DNA of 14,997 nt from an uncultured Bacilli bacterium. Lineage in GTDB: Bacteria > Bacillota_I > Bacilli_A > RF39 > UBA660. Positions 1 through 6,549 of this stretch are shown one piece after another. The first letter of the stretch is position 1. Each line of letters starts with the position of its first letter. The stretch lies in assembly GCA_944327425.1 (NCBI GenBank), contig CALVHJ010000024.1, positions 1 to 14,997 on the forward strand, read 5' to 3'. The position numbers were made by a program, and so were the translations under genes. Under the pieces are notes generated by a model. That model did no database searches and was not told the DNA's origin. It saw only the letters and a program-made list of their open reading frames with translations.

Positions 1-104
1 TTTTTAATACCTATTTCCATATCCCAATTTGTTTGCTTGTCGTCTTCTAAACTTATTATCTCATTGTATTTATTTTTACTTGAATCAAAATCTTGTTCTT
101 TCAT
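1..104 (-). CDS. 5' end of an unknown protein gene (partial, runs off left edge)
   Basis: Only the first 34 codons are visible, beginning MKEQDFDSSKNKYNEI and rich in charged and polar residues. No signal peptide or membrane segment appears in this part. The ATG at 104-102 is chosen because an excellent ribosome site, GGAGGAG, lies just upstream (minus strand, 113-107). The gene sits only about 20 nt after the terminator of the upstream tRNA-His gene on the same strand. It therefore either depends on terminator readthrough or has a promoter I cannot recognise. The product family is unknown; too little sequence is present to assign one. Confidence 0.7.
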   Translation of the reverse strand, partial: MKEQDFDSSKNKYNEIISLEDDKQTNWDMEIGIK

Positions 105-123
105 AGCTCCTCCAAATTATTTT

Positions 124-155
124 ATAAAAAAAATCAAACCAACTTCATGGTTCGA
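124..155 (-). terminator. Rho-independent terminator after tRNA-His
   Basis: On the minus strand, TCGAACC (155-149) pairs with GGTTTGA (140-134) around an 8-nt loop, with one G-T wobble. A run of about eight T follows (133-126). This is a standard intrinsic terminator 18 nt past the CCA end of the tRNA, between the tRNA and the gene at 104. Confidence 0.75.
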
Positions 156-173
156 CTTTTAATCTTAAAATTA

Positions 174-250
174 TGGGGCGAGATAAGGGAGTCGAACCCT
201 TGCATAACAGAGCCACAATCTGCCGTGTTAACCACTTCACCAATCCCGCC
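174..250 (-). tRNA. tRNA-His (anticodon GTG)
   Basis: The minus strand folds as a complete cloverleaf. The acceptor stem is GGCGGGAT paired with ATCTCGCC, including the extra G(-1):C73 pair diagnostic of tRNA-His. The anticodon stem GCAGA/TCTGT encloses the loop TTGTGGC, giving anticodon GTG for histidine codons CAC/CAU. The T arm is AAGGG-TTCGACT-CCCTT. The 3' CCA is genome-encoded (176-174). A strong promoter precedes it and an intrinsic terminator follows, so it appears to be a stand-alone transcription unit. Confidence 0.96.
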
Positions 251-264
251 ATGTGAACACTATT

Positions 265-293
265 AGAATATCAAACTTTTTCGAAAAAATCAA
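265..293 (-). promoter_or_regulatory. Sigma-A-type promoter of tRNA-His
   Basis: On the minus strand, -35 TTGATT (293-288) and -10 TATTCT (270-265) are separated by exactly 17 nt. They lie 15 nt upstream of the mature tRNA 5' end, as expected for a tRNA promoter with a short 5' leader removed by RNase P. Confidence 0.7.
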
Positions 294-296
294 CTC

Positions 297-314
297 TTTT
301 GTGTATTTTGTGTA
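297..314. repeat. Tandem direct repeat of a 9-mer (TTTTGTGTA x2)
   Basis: Two perfect back-to-back copies of TTTTGTGTA (297-305 and 306-314) lie between the tRNA-His promoter and the oxidoreductase gene starting at 354. They may be chance in AT-rich DNA or a regulator site for the divergent genes. I could not recognise a convincing -35/-10 pair for the plus-strand gene here. Confidence 0.5.
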
Positions 315-353
315 TTTAATATGCAATTTTACTCATAATATTACAGGTGTGAT

Positions 354-1787
354 ATGAAAAAAATGAGTATTTGGTTAAATGAAAAAGATAAAGGATATCA
401 AGAAATTGATAAAAATATGGAAGTTGATGTATTAATTGTTGGAGGAGGTATTACCGGTTTATCTACTATTTTCGCACTTAAAGATAGTGGTTTAAAAACT
501 ATTTTAGTTGAAAGAAATATATGTGGATGTGGGGTAACTAGTAGAAGTACTGCTAAAATTACTTATTTACAAGAAAAAATATATATGAATATTCGTAAAT
601 CTAGTAAAGATGAAGCTAGTTTATATTTAAAATCACAGATAGAGGCGGTTAATAAAGTTAAGGATATAGTTAAAAATTATAATATAGAATGTGATTTAAA
701 GTTGGTTAGTTCTTATCTTTTTACAAATGAAGAAAAAAATATAAGAGAATTAGAAGAAGAATATGATTTTTTAAAAGCTAATCATGTTAGTGTAGAGAAA
801 ACTAAACTTGAAGGTATCAATAATATTTTGGCTCTTAAAGTAGATAATACCTATACTTTTCATCCTTTAAAATATATTAATCAGCTTAAGGAAATGATGA
901 GGGATAATATATATGAAAACTCTAAAGTAGAGAAAATAGATAAGATAGATGGTTATTATTATTCTTTAGTAAACGGTTTTGTAATTAAGAGTAAATATGT
1001 TGTTATTGCTACTCATTATCCTTATTTTTTAATACCTTTTTTAATGCCTTTTAAAACCCATGTTGAAACTTCTTATATAGGAGCTAAAAAGGTTAGGGAA
1101 GTTAAAGATATTAGTGCTATAAATATAGATAGTGATTGTATTTCTTTTAGGTATTATCAAAATAATAATAGTAAATATTTAATTTATTTATTTAATTCTT
1201 ATTCATCTTGTAATATTAAAAGTATTAAAGATAATTTTGATGAATTAAATAAACTTTATAAATTTGATTATACTTGGAGTAATAAAGATATTATTACTAA
1301 TGATTATATTCCTTATGTTGGACGTATTTATAAAAATGATGATACATTACTTATGGGGTGTGGTTATAATACTTGGGGAATGACAAATGGTGTGTTAGCA
1401 GGGCAAATACTTTCCGATATTATTTTAAAAAAGGATAATCCTTATATTTCTCTTTATGCACCCCATAGAAGAATTAATTTTAATAAAATAGTTAGATTAC
1501 CAATTGATATTGGGTGTAGTATGAAGGCTATAATTAAAAGTACAAAAGGAAATGTTAATAATTCTAAAGTTATCTACACAAAAAGAAATGGCAAAAGCGT
1601 TGCTATTTATAAAGATTCTAATAATAAAGAACACATAGTTTTAAATAGATGTCCGCATATGAAATGTGGATTAGTATTTAATGAAGTGGAGATGACTTGG
1701 GATTGCTTATGTCATGGTTCAAGATTTACAATTGATGGAAAATGTATTGAGGGGCCTAGTAATTTTGATATTGCATTCAAAGCTTAA
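354..1787 (+). CDS. FAD-dependent oxidoreductase with C-terminal Rieske [2Fe-2S] domain
   Basis: A 477-aa cytoplasmic protein combining a DadA/GlpO-type FAD amine-oxidoreductase fold with a Rieske domain, the architecture of Bacillus subtilis YhfW. The N-terminus (residues 24-55) is a dinucleotide-binding Rossmann motif, VDVLIVGGGITG, ending in the acidic residue of LVERN. A second FAD contact lies near residues 345-360 (GCGYNTWGMTNG). The Rieske motif is intact: C433-P-H435, 15 residues, then C451-x-x-H454, which would ligate a [2Fe-2S] cluster. The ATG at 354 has AGGTG 4 nt upstream. Its stop overlaps the convergent gene's stop by 4 nt. The physiological substrate is unknown for this family. 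The fold assignment is confident; the reaction is not. Confidence 0.9.
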   Translation: MKKMSIWLNEKDKGYQEIDKNMEVDVLIVGGGITGLSTIFALKDSGLKTILVERNICGCGVTSRSTAKITYLQEKIYMNIRKSSKDEASLYLKSQIEAVNKVKDIVKNYNIECDLKLVSSYLFTNEEKNIRELEEEYDFLKANHVSVEKTKLEGINNILALKVDNTYTFHPLKYINQLKEMMRDNIYENSKVEKIDKIDGYYYSLVNGFVIKSKYVVIATHYPYFLIPFLMPFKTHVETSYIGAKKVREVKDISAINIDSDCISFRYYQNNNSKYLIYLFNSYSSCNIKSIKDNFDELNKLYKFDYTWSNKDIITNDYIPYVGRIYKNDDTLLMGCGYNTWGMTNGVLAGQILSDIILKKDNPYISLYAPHRRINFNKIVRLPIDIGCSMKAIIKSTKGNVNNSKVIYTKRNGKSVAIYKDSNNKEHIVLNRCPHMKCGLVFNEVEMTWDCLCHGSRFTIDGKCIEGPSNFDIAFKA

Positions 1788-3472
1788 TCTTCTTTAAACT
1801 CACATAAATAATTTTGTCTTTCAATTAATTTCTTTAATTCTTTTTCCTTGCCTTTTTTTATTATGATATGACTATTTTTATCACACTCAACTAAGTTATT
1901 TACTTTTTTTAATTCTAGTAGTCTATTCATAACCTCAGGCGGGCATGACAATATTTTTACGGTTTTAATTTCTATTTGATGAATATATTTAGTCCATTCT
2001 AAAAGCTCTCCTAGAACATTTTCGGGAACATCAGGGCACTCTTTAAATAAGTATGTTATAATTTCATCAATATCAAGGCCTAAGTCTAGAGCAGTTGCCA
2101 AACCATCAAAATCAAGTTTAAAAACGGTTTTTTTATTATCTTTTTCTATTGATTTTAAGAAACGTTCGAAATATAATTCATATTCCATTCTTTTAGAACT
2201 TTCTTCAATAATTATTTGGAATTCTTTAGTTACATTAAGAGGCTTTACTTCTTTTATTTCACTTTTTTCTTTGATTAAGCCTAAAACAGTTGCTCCAAAT
2301 TCATTTAGTCTTATGGTATCAGAATATACATATTCACGATCTTCATACTCACTATAAGTATAAGATATAGTAATATCGATTATTCCTAAAATAGCCAAAT
2401 AATCCATAAGCATACTATCTACTACCTGTAAATCAAACATAGCAAATCCAGCCGGATAATACCAGTTTTCATAATCGCTTTTATAATCAACAGCTCCAAC
2501 ATAGGATCTTAGAAAATAAATATCTTTAATCCGAATCATATAAAATAAATCTTCTGATGCAATCCATTCATTGATAGGCATTTTTTTAATATATTCTAAA
2601 ATATATTTTCTTGGTTCTGTTAAAGGTGCGTTGGGATAAGTTACACGGAAAGTGTAATTTGCTAATCTTTTTACTTCATTAATTATTTTTGAAGAGCTAT
2701 TAATGTATCCATCTAGAAGCATTTTTGCTTTTTCTATTTTATTTAATTTAATATATTCTTTATAATTAGTGCCTAATACTAAATAACTATCTTTAATGTC
2801 TATTATTTTTGATGCTAAAAGTAAGCTTACAATGCCATTAAAGACAATAGTATCATCAGAGGTACGAATTTCATTCATGTCACTTTTGCGGTTTATATCA
2901 TTTATTAGGTATTCTTTTATAAATTTTAAACAGCTAGATTTTGTTACATAATTATTTTTTTCGGTAACTTTGACTTTGTTTTTATTAACAAACATCACAA
3001 AATTATCGAATTTATCCATACTCTCTCCATGATTAATCAAATACATAGGATAGTTATCTAGTTTAACTTCAGGAATAATATTTTTAAATTCTACTTTAAT
3101 AGGAGGAACTAATTTTAATAATATTTCTTTAAATTCTTCCGGAATATAACCAAAAATACTATACTTTAAAGTATCTTTTTTCCTACTATAAGAATAGTAG
3201 TCTTCCTTAATTCCATATTTTTCTTTTAGTTTTTTTACATCCTCTTCAATAGGATGAAAATTGTGTTGTACTAAAAGATCGGTATATTCTAATTCATAGC
3301 CATTTAGGCTTTCATAGTATTTTTCTAACCATCCTGGCTGTTCATAAAATTTGATAATAGCATCTTCTACTTCTAATTTCCGAGATGGTGGCTTTATTCC
3401 TAACTTCCGACAATGAGTCTTTAAGTCTTCTACTGTGAATTTATAGTCCAAAAAATCTTTTAATTCATTCAT
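1784..3472 (-). CDS. Protein with XPB/Ssl2-like helicase-associated C-terminal domain, no helicase motor
   Basis: A 562-aa soluble protein. Residues 418-557 follow the pattern I associate with the helicase-associated domain of XPB/Ssl2-like proteins (Helicase_C_3 type): a strand starting FQIIIEES, helices around LYFERFLKSI, the stretch FKLDFDGLATALDLGLDIDEII, LLEWTKYIHQI, then a strand-helix end (HIIIKKG...KKLIERQNYLCEF). No Walker A or DEAD/DEAH motif is present, so it is not itself a helicase. Residues 13-48 (TVEDLKTHCRKLGIKPPSRKLEVEDAI, in part) look like a small helical SAP-like nucleic-acid-binding module. The ATG is supported by AGGGAG 8 nt upstream and a consensus promoter. It is transcribed divergently from the DUF2075 pseudogene. 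The domain call is from memory of the family pattern; function unknown. Confidence 0.72.
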   Translation of the reverse strand: MNELKDFLDYKFTVEDLKTHCRKLGIKPPSRKLEVEDAIIKFYEQPGWLEKYYESLNGYELEYTDLLVQHNFHPIEEDVKKLKEKYGIKEDYYSYSRKKDTLKYSIFGYIPEEFKEILLKLVPPIKVEFKNIIPEVKLDNYPMYLINHGESMDKFDNFVMFVNKNKVKVTEKNNYVTKSSCLKFIKEYLINDINRKSDMNEIRTSDDTIVFNGIVSLLLASKIIDIKDSYLVLGTNYKEYIKLNKIEKAKMLLDGYINSSSKIINEVKRLANYTFRVTYPNAPLTEPRKYILEYIKKMPINEWIASEDLFYMIRIKDIYFLRSYVGAVDYKSDYENWYYPAGFAMFDLQVVDSMLMDYLAILGIIDITISYTYSEYEDREYVYSDTIRLNEFGATVLGLIKEKSEIKEVKPLNVTKEFQIIIEESSKRMEYELYFERFLKSIEKDNKKTVFKLDFDGLATALDLGLDIDEIITYLFKECPDVPENVLGELLEWTKYIHQIEIKTVKILSCPPEVMNRLLELKKVNNLVECDKNSHIIIKKGKEKELKKLIERQNYLCEFKED

Positions 3473-3492
3473 CTTTACAACTCCCTGCTATA

Positions 3493-3521
3493 AGTATAAT
3501 TGATTATTTTGGTTATTGCAA
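3493..3521 (-). promoter_or_regulatory. Promoter of the XPB-like-domain gene
   Basis: On the minus strand, -35 TTGCAA (3521-3516), a 17-nt spacer and -10 TATACT (3498-3493). The ribosome site AGGGAG (3486-3481) follows closely, so the untranslated leader is short, about 15 nt. Confidence 0.72.
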
Positions 3522-3531
3522 GATATTCTAA

Positions 3532-3561
3532 TTGATTTTAGATAAGTGCTTTTGATATAAT
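3532..3561 (+). promoter_or_regulatory. Promoter of the DUF2075 gene
   Basis: -35 TTGATT (3532-3537), an 18-nt spacer and a perfect -10 TATAAT (3556-3561). The expected start point, near 3568, is only a few bases before the leader hairpin at 3571. It diverges from the minus-strand promoter at 3493-3521. Confidence 0.7.
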
Positions 3562-3570
3562 TTAGGTAGT

Positions 3571-3604
3571 GCTAGTAAAGACTAAAGTTTTTACTAGCCT
3601 TTTT
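3571..3604 (+). terminator. Terminator-like hairpin in the 5' leader of the DUF2075 gene (possible attenuator)
   Basis: A perfect 9-bp stem, GCTAGTAAA (3571-3579) with TTTACTAGC (3590-3598), has a 10-nt loop and is followed by CTTTTT (3599-3604). It lies between the promoter and the GTG start and begins at the predicted mRNA 5' end. The loop bases ACTAAA (3581-3586) are also complementary to TTTAGT (3602-3607) just before the ribosome site, allowing an H-type pseudoknot or an alternative pairing. The hairpin is directly visible; its action as terminator, stability element or attenuator is inference. Confidence 0.6.
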
Positions 3605-3621
3605 AGTAGGGAGAGATTAAG

Positions 3622-4068
3622 GTGATTATATTTGCGTGTTTAAAAAAAGAATTTGATGATTATGTTTCTCGTGGTATTATTAGTAATAAAGTTTATGATG
3701 CTTATAAAGAGAAGATGGGAAAGAAAACTAAGTTAAATCAAATTAAAGCATGGGCTAATAGTCTGCCATTTATGAAATATATTTTAAAAGATTTGCCGGA
3801 TAATGTAGGAATTGCGATAGAATTTAATATTTCTCTTACTAGTAAAAGAGTTGATTTTGTCGTAAGTGGATATAATAATAATAAAGAACCTGTTATGTTA
3901 ATTTTTGAACTAAAGCAATGGGAAAAAGTTTTTGATGTTAAGGGTGAAAATGCAATAATTAAAACAAAAATTTCTAATAAAGAAAAACGATTATTACATC
4001 CTTCTTATCAAGTTTTAGGTTATCAACAATTACTTAATAATTATAATAAATTTGTAGAAGATAATTAA
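3622..4068 (+). CDS. N-terminal fragment of the DUF2075 protein: PD-(D/E)xK nuclease-like domain
   Basis: 148 codons from a GTG start, with AGGGAG (3608-3613) 8 nt upstream. Candidate catalytic residues of a restriction-endonuclease-like fold are visible: E67 (AIEFNI), D78 (RVDFVV), E96 and K98 (IFELKQW), and Q130 in HPSYQVLGY, the usual E-D-ExK order. The fragment ends at the premature TAA at 4066, before the roughly 75-codon linker (4069-4293) that still reads in the same frame. It could be made as a stable nuclease domain alone, because the core motif is complete, but without its helicase. Interpreted as the front part of the pseudogene at 3622-5471. Confidence 0.7.
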   Translation: MIIFACLKKEFDDYVSRGIISNKVYDAYKEKMGKKTKLNQIKAWANSLPFMKYILKDLPDNVGIAIEFNISLTSKRVDFVVSGYNNNKEPVMLIFELKQWEKVFDVKGENAIIKTKISNKEKRLLHPSYQVLGYQQLLNNYNKFVEDN

Positions 4069-4301
4069 GTAAAAATTATTCCTCTTGTTTATTTACATAA
4101 TTATTCTTTTAAAAATGATGATGTGTTGTTATTAAATAAGTTTAAGAAATACTATAATAAAGCTTTAATGTATGATAAGGATAGTGCCAATAGTTTAAAA
4201 GAGTTGGTAAATAACAATATTTGCTATGGTGATGATTTAGAAATTATAAGAATGATAGATAAAAGTGATGTTAAGCCTAATAAAAAACTAGTATAAATAA
4301 A

Positions 4302-5471
4302 ATGATTCAAGATAAAAAAGAATATACTTTGATAGATGAACAAAAAGTAATTGCTGAAGCGATAAAAAAGGAAGCTAAAAAAGCATTTGTGAGCAATAAA
4401 AAAAGTGTTGTTATCATTAAGGGTGGTCCTGGAAGTGGTAAATCATTAATTGCTATAAATGCTTTAGGAGAGCTACTTAAAATTGGGCTTATGGGAGCTT
4501 ATGTATCTAAAAACATGGCTCCAAGAAAAGTATATAAAAATAGTTTGGTTTGTAATAATGAAATTAGTGTTCATGAACTTTTTAAAAGCTCTGGTTATTT
4601 TTTCTTAGATAAAGAAAATAAATATGATTTTTTATTAGTGGATGAAGCTCAGCGGTTACAAGAAAAATCAGGTGTTCATAATAATGTTGGTGAAAATCAA
4701 ATAAAAGAGATTATTAATGCGGCTAAATTAAGTGTGTTTTTTATTGATGAGGCCCAAACAGTTACTTTAAGAGATATAGGATCAATTGCTAATATTAAAT
4801 ATTTTGCTAATTATTATCATGCCTCTATTTTGGAGATAGAACTTAATAGTCAATTTAGGTGTAAAGGAAGTTCTACATATTTAGATTTTGTTGAGGGGTT
4901 TTTATATAATAAAAAATTTGATGCTAAATTTGATTTTGATTTTCAAGTGATTGATTCACCACAAGAATTAAGAAACCTTATTAAGAAGAAAAATACTAAT
5001 AATAATGCACGTTTAGTAGCAGGTTTTTGTTGGAAAAGAAATGCTAGGGAAGCTGATAATCCCGAGTTTATGGATATTAAAATAAATGATTTTGAAGCAA
5101 GTTGGAATCTTAAACATGGAGAAGTTTTTGCAACAAGAGCTAGTGCTATAAATGAAGTTGGTTGTATTCATAATGTCCAAGGATTAGAATTTGATTATAT
5201 TGGTGTTATTATTGGTCCTGATCTAAAGTATGAAAATAGAAAAGTAATAACTGATTATAAGAAGAGAGCTAATACGGAAAAATCTTTATATGGTCTTTAT
5301 GTTTTAATGAAACAAGATAAAGAATATTATGAAGATTTAGCAGATAAAATTATTCGTAATACTTATAGAGTTCTTCTTACGAGGGGTATTAAGGGGTGCT
5401 ATGTTTATGCAGAGGATCAAAAACTTCAAGAATATTTAAAGAAAATAACTAAAAATAAAATATTGATGTAA
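4302..5471 (+). CDS. C-terminal fragment of the DUF2075 protein: helicase/ATPase domain
   Basis: 389 codons with every helicase motif intact: the Q-motif-like TLIDEQKV (9-16), Walker A GGPGSGKS (41-48), Walker B LLVDEAQR (111-118), a further FIDEAQTV (148-155), QFR (184-186), VQGLEFD (292-298) and YRVLLTRG (355-362), which provides the arginine of motif VI. This is the DUF2075 / Schlafen group 3-like P-loop NTPase pattern. The first ATG has only AT-rich DNA upstream and no Shine-Dalgarno sequence. The true upstream coding sequence joins it after a 2-nt correction at about 4292-4295. The motor itself has no lesions, so the inactivating changes are probably recent. Confidence 0.75.
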   Translation: MIQDKKEYTLIDEQKVIAEAIKKEAKKAFVSNKKSVVIIKGGPGSGKSLIAINALGELLKIGLMGAYVSKNMAPRKVYKNSLVCNNEISVHELFKSSGYFFLDKENKYDFLLVDEAQRLQEKSGVHNNVGENQIKEIINAAKLSVFFIDEAQTVTLRDIGSIANIKYFANYYHASILEIELNSQFRCKGSSTYLDFVEGFLYNKKFDAKFDFDFQVIDSPQELRNLIKKKNTNNNARLVAGFCWKRNAREADNPEFMDIKINDFEASWNLKHGEVFATRASAINEVGCIHNVQGLEFDYIGVIIGPDLKYENRKVITDYKKRANTEKSLYGLYVLMKQDKEYYEDLADKIIRNTYRVLLTRGIKGCYVYAEDQKLQEYLKKITKNKILM

Positions 5472-5472
5472 A

Positions 5473-5494
5473 GAAAAAAGCAAAATAAATTGCT
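5473..5494 (-). terminator. Weak terminator after the dehydrogenase gene
   Basis: On the minus strand, AGCAA (5494-5490) pairs with TTGCT (5483-5479) around a 6-nt loop, followed by a T-run (5479-5474). The stem is only 5 bp, so efficiency may be low. It lies just past the stop codon at 5503, in the 31-nt gap between the convergent genes. Confidence 0.45.
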
Positions 5495-5502
5495 CTTAGA
5501 TA

Positions 5503-6549
5503 TCAATATTTTATTTTATAAGTCGGCTCACCAATTTCACAAGTAGGAACAAATCCAGGTTTAGCTTTGATAACATCGGGTATACGATTTACAATATTAG
5601 CACAAGTTAGTTTGACAGTATCTGGTCTATTTATGATTAAAGTAGTATCAGGTTCACCATAAATAGTCCACTCATTTTTATCAAAATCATCAGAACTATA
5701 GACTTTACCAATACATTCAGCTTCAATAGTTATACCTTCTTCTGTTTCAAGAGTTACAATGGCACTCATACCAGTAGCATCCCCTTTTTTAATATCCATA
5801 TTCAAAGTATCACTATGCAAGTCTAAGGTATTCGTAGTAGCAATATTTTGTTCAGTTATTTTAAAGGGTGTTAATTTCATTTTTTTAGCTAACCAACTAG
5901 CAGCATTCCACATGTATGAAGCAGTATAACTACCCTTTTTGATTAATGCTTTTCTTTCTTCAGCACTTTTAGATGCAAAAGTTTTATTAAATTCATCTAT
6001 TGTTAAACCAGCTCCATGAGCTTTAGCTAGGGCTATGCCATAGTCTTCAACATTATAAGAGCTTACCCCTTTTATTTTGGTAATTTTATGAATAGAAGAA
6101 GCCATAGTCGTAATTAGGTTACCCCAAAAAATATCTTGATAACCACAACCGGTAATAGTTACATTATAAGATTTTGCTAAAATATCTAATTCTTTATAAA
6201 GAGGGGGATTAGAACTTTCGGCATCAAAACATTCCTCTGCCGTTGTTATAACATTTACATTATTACTTATACATATTCTAATTAGATCCTTAATATCATT
6301 TAAATAACTTAAGGTGGCAATAATGGCTATATCTGGTTTTGTTTCTTTTAATAACTTATCTAGGTTGGCGACATCTTCTATAATGATGTTTTTAGGGCCA
6401 CTATTTATAATGGTACTGATATCTTTGCCAATTAGCTTAGGATTTAAATCAACTGCTCCAACGATAGTGCCTCCTAAATCGTAAACATAATCCATGATAT
6501 GTTTACTCATTTTGCCACAGCCTATTTCTAATACTTTAACTTGTTTCAT
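5503..6549 (-). CDS. DapB-like NAD(P)-dependent dehydrogenase, 2,4-diaminopentanoate dehydrogenase-like
   Basis: A 348-aa cytoplasmic enzyme. The N-terminus (KVLEIGCGKMSKHI, residues 5-18) is the nucleotide-binding turn seen in the DapB-like branch that includes 2,4-diaminopentanoate dehydrogenase (Ord). A Rossmann domain continues to about residue 130 (DIAIIATLS, NVITTAEE), followed by a mixed catalytic domain with GCGYQDIFWG, a substrate-pocket-like segment around YGIALAKAHGAGL, and the C-terminal VNRIPDVIKAKPGF. Ord converts 2,4-diaminopentanoate to 2-amino-4-oxopentanoate in clostridial ornithine fermentation, but none of the other pathway genes is here, so the substrate is uncertain. Its ATG overlaps the end of the upstream Clp-like gene by 14 nt, implying one transcript and coupled translation. 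Confidence 0.72.
   Translation of the reverse strand: MKQVKVLEIGCGKMSKHIMDYVYDLGGTIVGAVDLNPKLIGKDISTIINSGPKNIIIEDVANLDKLLKETKPDIAIIATLSYLNDIKDLIRICISNNVNVITTAEECFDAESSNPPLYKELDILAKSYNVTITGCGYQDIFWGNLITTMASSIHKITKIKGVSSYNVEDYGIALAKAHGAGLTIDEFNKTFASKSAEERKALIKKGSYTASYMWNAASWLAKKMKLTPFKITEQNIATTNTLDLHSDTLNMDIKKGDATGMSAIVTLETEEGITIEAECIGKVYSSDDFDKNEWTIYGEPDTTLIINRPDTVKLTCANIVNRIPDVIKAKPGFVPTCEIGEPTYKIKY

Larger units (their letters stand above)
3622..5471 (+). pseudogene. DUF2075 (Schlafen-like) nuclease-helicase gene broken by a nonsense codon and a 2-nt frameshift
   Basis: The intact ancestor would be about 615 aa: an N-terminal PD-(D/E)xK-like nuclease domain joined to a DUF2075 superfamily I-like helicase/ATPase. 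Two lesions split it. First, an in-frame TAA at 4066-4068 interrupts ...FVEDN/VKIIPLVYLHNY..., and the same frame stays open for 75 more codons of family-like sequence. Second, that frame ends at TAA 4294-4296; removing one TA from the TATA at 4292-4295 makes the reading ...KKLV-NK-MIQDKKEY..., running straight into the helicase frame. The 4302 ATG has no ribosome site, which fits decay rather than a designed two-gene split. The promoter and leader still look functional. DUF2075 proteins are often found among accessory or defence genes. Sequencing error could produce one lesion, less easily both. Confidence 0.85.

Noticed and set aside
3565..3620. preQ1 or other known small riboswitch in the DUF2075 leader
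   Set aside because: The hairpin plus downstream pairing is of similar size, but it lacks the A-rich loop-tail and core bases of preQ1-I, and the gene is unrelated to queuosine.
4066..4301. Programmed readthrough or frameshifting joining the two DUF2075 parts
   Set aside because: Two independent events of different kinds (a TAA stop and a 2-nt shift) would be needed, and neither site shows a recognisable slippery heptamer or stimulatory hairpin. Other genes in the window end normally in TAA, so that codon is not reassigned.
4302..5471. The helicase part as an independent intact gene
   Set aside because: It has no ribosome binding site or promoter, starts within what should be the middle of the protein, and the upstream family sequence continues in another frame.
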